A DNA stretch of 26,293 nt from RGIG8767 sp964531805 (GTDB lineage Bacteria; Bacillota; Clostridia; Lachnospirales; Lachnospiraceae). The notes beneath the pieces are model-generated. The model saw only the letters and a program-made list of their open reading frames with translations, ran no database searches and had not been told where the DNA came from. Positions 22,471-26,293 of the stretch are shown piece after piece. Location: the NCBI GenBank assembly GCA_964531805.1, contig CAZHGE010000032.1:1-26293 (forward strand), in the 5' to 3' direction. Numbering within the stretch: position 1 is the first letter of the stretch; every line of letters begins with the position of its first letter. Both the position numbers and the translations under genes were made by a program.

Positions 22471-24435
22471 ATGAATAAAGGTAAATATTATATGACTACG
22501 GCAATTGCCTATACGTCAGGAAAACCACATATTGGAAATACGTATGAAATCGTATTGGCAGATAGTATCGCAAGATATAAGAGAAAGGACGGCTATGATG
22601 TATTTTTCCAGACAGGAACAGATGAGCATGGTCAGAAGATTGAGATTAAGGCAGCAGAAGCTGGTGTAACACCAAAGGAGTTTGTAGATGGTGTTGCCGG
22701 ACAGATTAAGGATATTTGGGATCTGATGAATACTTCTTATGACAAATTTATCCGTACAACCGATGATTATCATGAGAAACAGGTTCAGAAGATTTTTAAG
22801 AAATTATACGATCAGGGGGATATCTACAAAGATGCCTATGAAGGACTTTACTGTACTCCTTGTGAGTCCTTCTGGACAGAGTCCCAGTTAGTAGACGGCA
22901 AATGCCCGGACTGCGGACGTGATGTAAAACCGGCAAAAGAAGAAGCGTATTTCTTCAAAATGAGTAAATATGCAGATCGTTTGATTGAGCATATTAACAC
23001 ACATCCTGAATTTATTCAGCCGGTATCCCGTAAAAACGAGATGATGAATAACTTTTTATTACCGGGACTTCAGGATTTATGTGTATCCCGTACTTCCTTT
23101 AAGTGGGGTATTCCTGTAGATTTTGATGACAAACATGTCGTTTATGTATGGCTGGATGCACTTACAAACTATATTACAGGTATTGGTTATGATGCTGACG
23201 GTAACAGCACAGATCAGTTTAAGAAAAACTGGCCGGCTGACCTTCATCTGATCGGTAAGGATATCATTCGTTTCCATACTTTATATTGGCCGATTTTCTT
23301 AATGGCGCTTGGAGAGCCGCTTCCAAAACAGATTTTTGGACATCCATGGTTATTACAGGGTGACGGCAAGATGAGTAAATCAAAGGGTAACGTACTTTAT
23401 GCGGATGATCTTGTAGACTTCTTTGGTGTAGATGCAGTGCGTTATTTTGTACTTCATGAGATGCCTTTTGAAAATGATGGTGTCATTACATGGGAGTTGA
23501 TGGTAGAACGCATGAACTCTGATCTTGCCAATACATTAGGTAATCTGGTAAACAGAACGATTTCCATGTCCAACAAATATTTCGGCGGAGTAGTAGCAGA
23601 TAAGGGTGCTGCGGAAACCGTTGATGAAGACTTAAAGAATACGATTCTTGCGGCATATGACAAGGTAGAGGCGAAGATGGATAATCTTCGAGTAGCAGAT
23701 GCTTTAACAGAGATATTTGCAATCTTCAAACGCTGTAATAAATACATTGATGAGACAGAACCATGGGTACTGGCTAAGGACGAAGCAAAAGCAGACAGAT
23801 TATCCACTGTTTTATATAACTTAGTAGAAGGTATTATGATTGGTGCTTCATTACTTGAGCCGTTTATGCCTGAAACGGCAGCAAAGATTGCGGCACAGTT
23901 AAATGACAAGATCCGTGGTTTTGAAGAATTAGATACATTTGGTAAATATGTATCCGGTACAAAGGTTACAGAAAAACCGGAGATTCTTTTTGCAAGACTG
24001 GATGTAAAAGAAGTAGTGGAAAAAGCAGAAGCATTATATGCTTCCCGCAATCAGGATGCAGCAAAAGAGGAAGAAGATACAGAACCAGTGATTGATATAG
24101 AAGCAAAACCGGAAATCACATTTGATGATTTTGAGAAGTTACAGTTCCGTGTGGGTAAAGTTATTGCTTGTGAAGAAGTTCCTAAATCTAAGAAATTACT
24201 TTGCTCACAGGTTAAGATCGGAAGTGAAGTAAAACAGATTGTATCAGGTATTAAACAGCATTACAGTGCTGAAGAAATGGTTGGTAAGAAAGTTTTAGTT
24301 TTGACCAACTTAAAACCGGCTAAACTCGCAGGTGTTTTATCAGAGGGTATGTTACTTTGTGCAGAAGATGCAGAAGGTAATCTGGCACTGATGACACCGG
24401 AAAAAGATATGCCGGCAGGGGCAGAGGTTTGTTAA
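22471..24435 (+). CDS. metG: Methionine--tRNA ligase
   Basis: A 654-residue class I aminoacyl-tRNA synthetase charging tRNA-Met. ATG 22471 is preferred over 22468 because GGAG (22460-22463) is then 7 bases away. Motifs: HIGN (20-23, the HIGH box), a zinc knuckle CTPC (128-131) and CPDC (145-148), KMSKSKGN from K300, and the anticodon-binding helical domain. From about residue 550 there is a C-terminal EMAP/Arc1p-like tRNA-binding domain (FDDFEKLQFRVGKVIACEEV), which usually dimerises the enzyme. GGAG overlaps the rpe stop codon, so the two genes are probably coupled. In Bacillus, metS lies near rsmI; here it is displaced. Confidence 0.97.
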   Translation: MNKGKYYMTTAIAYTSGKPHIGNTYEIVLADSIARYKRKDGYDVFFQTGTDEHGQKIEIKAAEAGVTPKEFVDGVAGQIKDIWDLMNTSYDKFIRTTDDYHEKQVQKIFKKLYDQGDIYKDAYEGLYCTPCESFWTESQLVDGKCPDCGRDVKPAKEEAYFFKMSKYADRLIEHINTHPEFIQPVSRKNEMMNNFLLPGLQDLCVSRTSFKWGIPVDFDDKHVVYVWLDALTNYITGIGYDADGNSTDQFKKNWPADLHLIGKDIIRFHTLYWPIFLMALGEPLPKQIFGHPWLLQGDGKMSKSKGNVLYADDLVDFFGVDAVRYFVLHEMPFENDGVITWELMVERMNSDLANTLGNLVNRTISMSNKYFGGVVADKGAAETVDEDLKNTILAAYDKVEAKMDNLRVADALTEIFAIFKRCNKYIDETEPWVLAKDEAKADRLSTVLYNLVEGIMIGASLLEPFMPETAAKIAAQLNDKIRGFEELDTFGKYVSGTKVTEKPEILFARLDVKEVVEKAEALYASRNQDAAKEEEDTEPVIDIEAKPEITFDDFEKLQFRVGKVIACEEVPKSKKLLCSQVKIGSEVKQIVSGIKQHYSAEEMVGKKVLVLTNLKPAKLAGVLSEGMLLCAEDAEGNLALMTPEKDMPAGAEVC

Positions 24436-24497
24436 TCACAAGTTGATTAATGGAGTGAAAAGACAGAAGAAAGGTATTTCTATACGGGGAAAAACAT

Positions 24498-25436
24498 ATG
24501 ATTAAAGAAGAATTCTATTATGATTCATATTGTGGCACAAACAAAATTCATGCAGTGAAGTGGGTTCCGGATGGAACCCCTGTCTGCATCGTGCAGATCG
24601 TGCATGGTATGGCGGAATATGTTGAGCGTTACGAGGAATTTGCAGCATTTTTGACAGAACGCAATATTATGGTGGTAGGAGAAGATCACCTGGGACATGG
24701 AAAATCCATGGGAAGTAACCCTCCTGGCTATTTCTGCGAAAAGGAACCTCATAGAGTTGTGGTTGAAAATGTACATATTTTAAAGGATATGATTCGTGAG
24801 GAATATCCGGAGGTGCCTTATGTAGTACTGGGACATAGTATGGGTTCTTTTATTACCCGTAATTTTGTACATAAGTATGGCTCAGAAGTAGATGGTGCAG
24901 TAATTTCTGCGACAGGATTGCAGCCAAAGGCAATTCTTCCAGTAATGAAGATTATGGTTGCTGTTTTACAGGCATTTCAGGGAAGTCGTCACGTCAGCAA
25001 ATTTATGGATAAAATGGCGTTTGGTACTTATTTAAAGCGTATTAAGAATCCAAAGACTCCATTTGACTGGCTTTCTGTAAATGAAGAAAATGTGCAGAAA
25101 TATATTGCAGATGACTTATGTGGATTTACCTTTACTATAAATGGATTCAAAACATTGGCAGGCGTATGTTCCGGTTTATATGATACGGATAAGATTGCAG
25201 CTATGCCAAAGGAACTTCCGCTTTTATTTATTTATGGAGATGAGGACCCTGTTGGTGAATATGGTGCGGCAGTGGAAAAATCCTATCAGATGTATGTAGA
25301 TGCCGGATTGAAGCAGGTATCTAAGATTTTATATCCGGGAAAACGTCATGAGTTATTAAATGAAGATAATAAACTGGAAGTAATGCAGGATGTATACGCA
25401 TGGATCCAGAAAATGATTTTAAAACAGCAGGGATAG
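24498..25436 (+). CDS. Alpha/beta hydrolase, serine aminopeptidase S33 / monoacylglycerol lipase type
   Basis: A 312-residue cytoplasmic hydrolase with no signal peptide. The oxyanion-hole motif is VQIVHGMAEYVERY; EDHLGHGKSMG follows; the nucleophile elbow is GHSMG (S114); the acid is D250 in YGDEDPVG; the base is H284 in GKRHELLNE. This set and order are typical of the Hydrolase_4 (S33) family that includes monoacylglycerol lipases and lysophospholipases. The substrate is probably a small lipid ester or peptide. The ATG at 24498 has a modest site (GGGG, 9 bases upstream). It lies 62 bases after metG; the gene's own last codons form its terminator. Confidence 0.9.
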   Translation: MIKEEFYYDSYCGTNKIHAVKWVPDGTPVCIVQIVHGMAEYVERYEEFAAFLTERNIMVVGEDHLGHGKSMGSNPPGYFCEKEPHRVVVENVHILKDMIREEYPEVPYVVLGHSMGSFITRNFVHKYGSEVDGAVISATGLQPKAILPVMKIMVAVLQAFQGSRHVSKFMDKMAFGTYLKRIKNPKTPFDWLSVNEENVQKYIADDLCGFTFTINGFKTLAGVCSGLYDTDKIAAMPKELPLLFIYGDEDPVGEYGAAVEKSYQMYVDAGLKQVSKILYPGKRHELLNEDNKLEVMQDVYAWIQKMILKQQG

Positions 25437-25447
25437 TCTGCTGTTTT
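25421..25447 (+). terminator. Terminator made from the end of the alpha/beta hydrolase gene
   Basis: AAAACAGCAG (25421-25430) and CTGCTGTTTT (25438-25447) pair perfectly over ten bases with a 7-base loop that includes the TAG stop. The right arm ends in TTTT. It encodes the terminal residues K-Q-Q-G and ends the transcript before the secreted protein gene. Confidence 0.75.
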
Positions 25448-25478
25448 GAAATAAATTATGCTGATTGGAGGAAGTAAC

Positions 25479-26021
25479 ATGAGAAAATTTTGGATGATGC
25501 TTGTAATGCTCACCATGTTTTTGGCAATGGGTATGACAGTGCAGGCAAAAGACCAGGGGGAGAAGGAGCAATCAGCAAATTTGTTAAGCATGCTGGGAGG
25601 AGAATTGTCCGAGCATGGAGCAGATGTTATGGAATGGCTGTCAGAGGAACTGGGCAAAGAAGAGAATGCAGAATTGGTACAGGATGTTATCGGCTTTATC
25701 CGTGAAAAACTGGAGGCAGGTGAATTGGAAACGGATGAAGATATTACCAATGCCATACAGGAAGGCGAAGAGAAATTTGACGTCAGTCTGACAGAAGAAG
25801 AAAAAGAAGAAATCTTACAGGTAATGCAGAAGATAAAAGATCTGGGACTGGATCCGGAAAAACTTCTGGGACATATTGAGGACTTATACGATGAAGTGGG
25901 CGCTGATCTTGTGGAAGAAGCAGAAGAGACTGTTAAACGGTCTTTTGTGGAAAGTGTTACAGGCTTTTTCCAAGATATGGGGACCCGCGTAAAAGGTTTT
26001 TTTACAGATATTTTCTCATAA
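25479..26021 (+). CDS. Small secreted helical protein, DUF1002-like
   Basis: A 180-residue exported protein with a cleavable signal peptide (MRKFWMMLVMLTMFLAMG, probable cleavage after VQA at 26). ATG 25479 is supported by GGAGG 7 bases upstream; the earlier in-frame ATG at 25458 has no RBS. The mature part is acidic and almost entirely helical: GELSEHGADVMEWLSEELG, then DVSLTEEEKEEILQVMQKIK with DLGLDPEKLLGHIEDLYDEVG, which resembles the repeated helices of DUF1002 proteins, and an amphipathic tail FFQDMGTRVKGFFTDIFS. No catalytic motif is visible. The DUF1002 link is by pattern only; the function is unknown. Confidence 0.65.
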   Translation: MRKFWMMLVMLTMFLAMGMTVQAKDQGEKEQSANLLSMLGGELSEHGADVMEWLSEELGKEENAELVQDVIGFIREKLEAGELETDEDITNAIQEGEEKFDVSLTEEEKEEILQVMQKIKDLGLDPEKLLGHIEDLYDEVGADLVEEAEETVKRSFVESVTGFFQDMGTRVKGFFTDIFS

Positions 26022-26039
26022 ATGTAAGTTGGGCGTAGT

Positions 26040-26293
26040 ATGGAGCAGGATATAAAAGAGGAAAAGAAAGTTGCTGCAGAGAATGATAATCCGTCTTTTC
26101 AGATTAGAAAGGCACGGATTTCTGAATGGGAAGCGGCAATGGAACTGGCGTTTAAGGTTTTTTTAAAATATGAAGCAATGGAGTATGGTCCGGAAGGAAT
26201 CCGAAATTTTGCAGAGTTTGTAACAGATGAAACCTTAAAGAAACTGTTTATACAGGGTAGTTATCTGTTGTTTGTGGCAGTAGAGGATGAGAA
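26040..26293 (+). CDS. GNAT-like N-acetyltransferase, N-terminal fragment
   Basis: The frame is open from ATG 26040 to the window end (84 codons). After an acidic 18-residue lead, the sequence FQIRKARISEWEAAMELAFKVF looks like the first strand and helix of GNAT acetyltransferases, and SYLLFVAVEDE looks like strand 2. The acetyl-CoA loop would lie beyond the window, so the family call is tentative. It starts 18 bases after the secreted protein gene with only a weak Shine-Dalgarno, so the two are probably cotranscribed. Confidence 0.55.
   Translation, partial: MEQDIKEEKKVAAENDNPSFQIRKARISEWEAAMELAFKVFLKYEAMEYGPEGIRNFAEFVTDETLKKLFIQGSYLLFVAVEDE

Noticed and set aside
1..26293. CRISPR arrays, tRNA or rRNA genes, transposases, prophage genes
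   Set aside because: I looked for spaced direct repeats, cloverleaf-like stems and mobile-element enzymes and saw none.

Overview
The window is most likely a chromosomal segment of a spore-forming, motile, low-to-mid GC Firmicute of class Clostridia, probably Lachnospiraceae. The support is AGGAGG-type ribosome sites, AT-rich intergenic spacers, lipobox lipoproteins, the sporulation genes spmA and spmB, the Firmicute holB-ricT-trmN-rsmI housekeeping cluster, a chemoreceptor, a DUF5722 protein and a DUF885 protein. I assign no genus.

Region 1 (1-8324, all +): the tail of a HAD phosphatase, a double-domain class II aldolase, then a closely spaced run: Orn/Lys/Arg decarboxylase, pyruvate kinase (pyk), yaaR, holB, ricT (yaaT), trmN (yabB) and rsmI. 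This is the Bacillus yaaO-yaaR-holB-yaaT-yabB-yabC neighbourhood, with pyruvate kinase where a nucleotide kinase usually sits and with no yabA.

Region 2 (8325-13250): a methyl-accepting chemotaxis protein with a cre/LacI-like palindrome in its leader, then a three-gene polar amino acid ABC transporter. The transporter's lipoprotein receptor is the most striking object here. Its two lobes are in swapped order, a circular permutation of the SBP_bac_3 fold.

Region 3 (13251-17082): a secreted GH13 lipoprotein, then 305 bp without a gene. That gap holds a near-consensus promoter, a terminator, a long perfect palindrome and a cluster of tiny GC-rich hairpins. A Phd/YefM-RelE/ParE toxin-antitoxin pair follows, then spmA and spmB, which here converge instead of forming an operon. 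The spmA ribosome site lies inside a terminator-like hairpin.

Region 4 (17083-21598): a membrane-anchored DUF5722 glycosidase-like protein, a membrane-anchored Mrr-type nuclease, and a convergent membrane-anchored DUF885 metallopeptidase-like protein. The last two genes share a perfect inverted repeat that encodes both C-termini.

Region 5 (21599-26293): rpe and metG as an operon behind a good sigma-A promoter, an S33-type alpha/beta hydrolase, a small secreted DUF1002-like protein, and the start of a GNAT-like protein cut by the window edge.

I saw no tRNA, rRNA, CRISPR array, transposase or phage gene. All assignments come from reading motifs and gene order; no database search was run.
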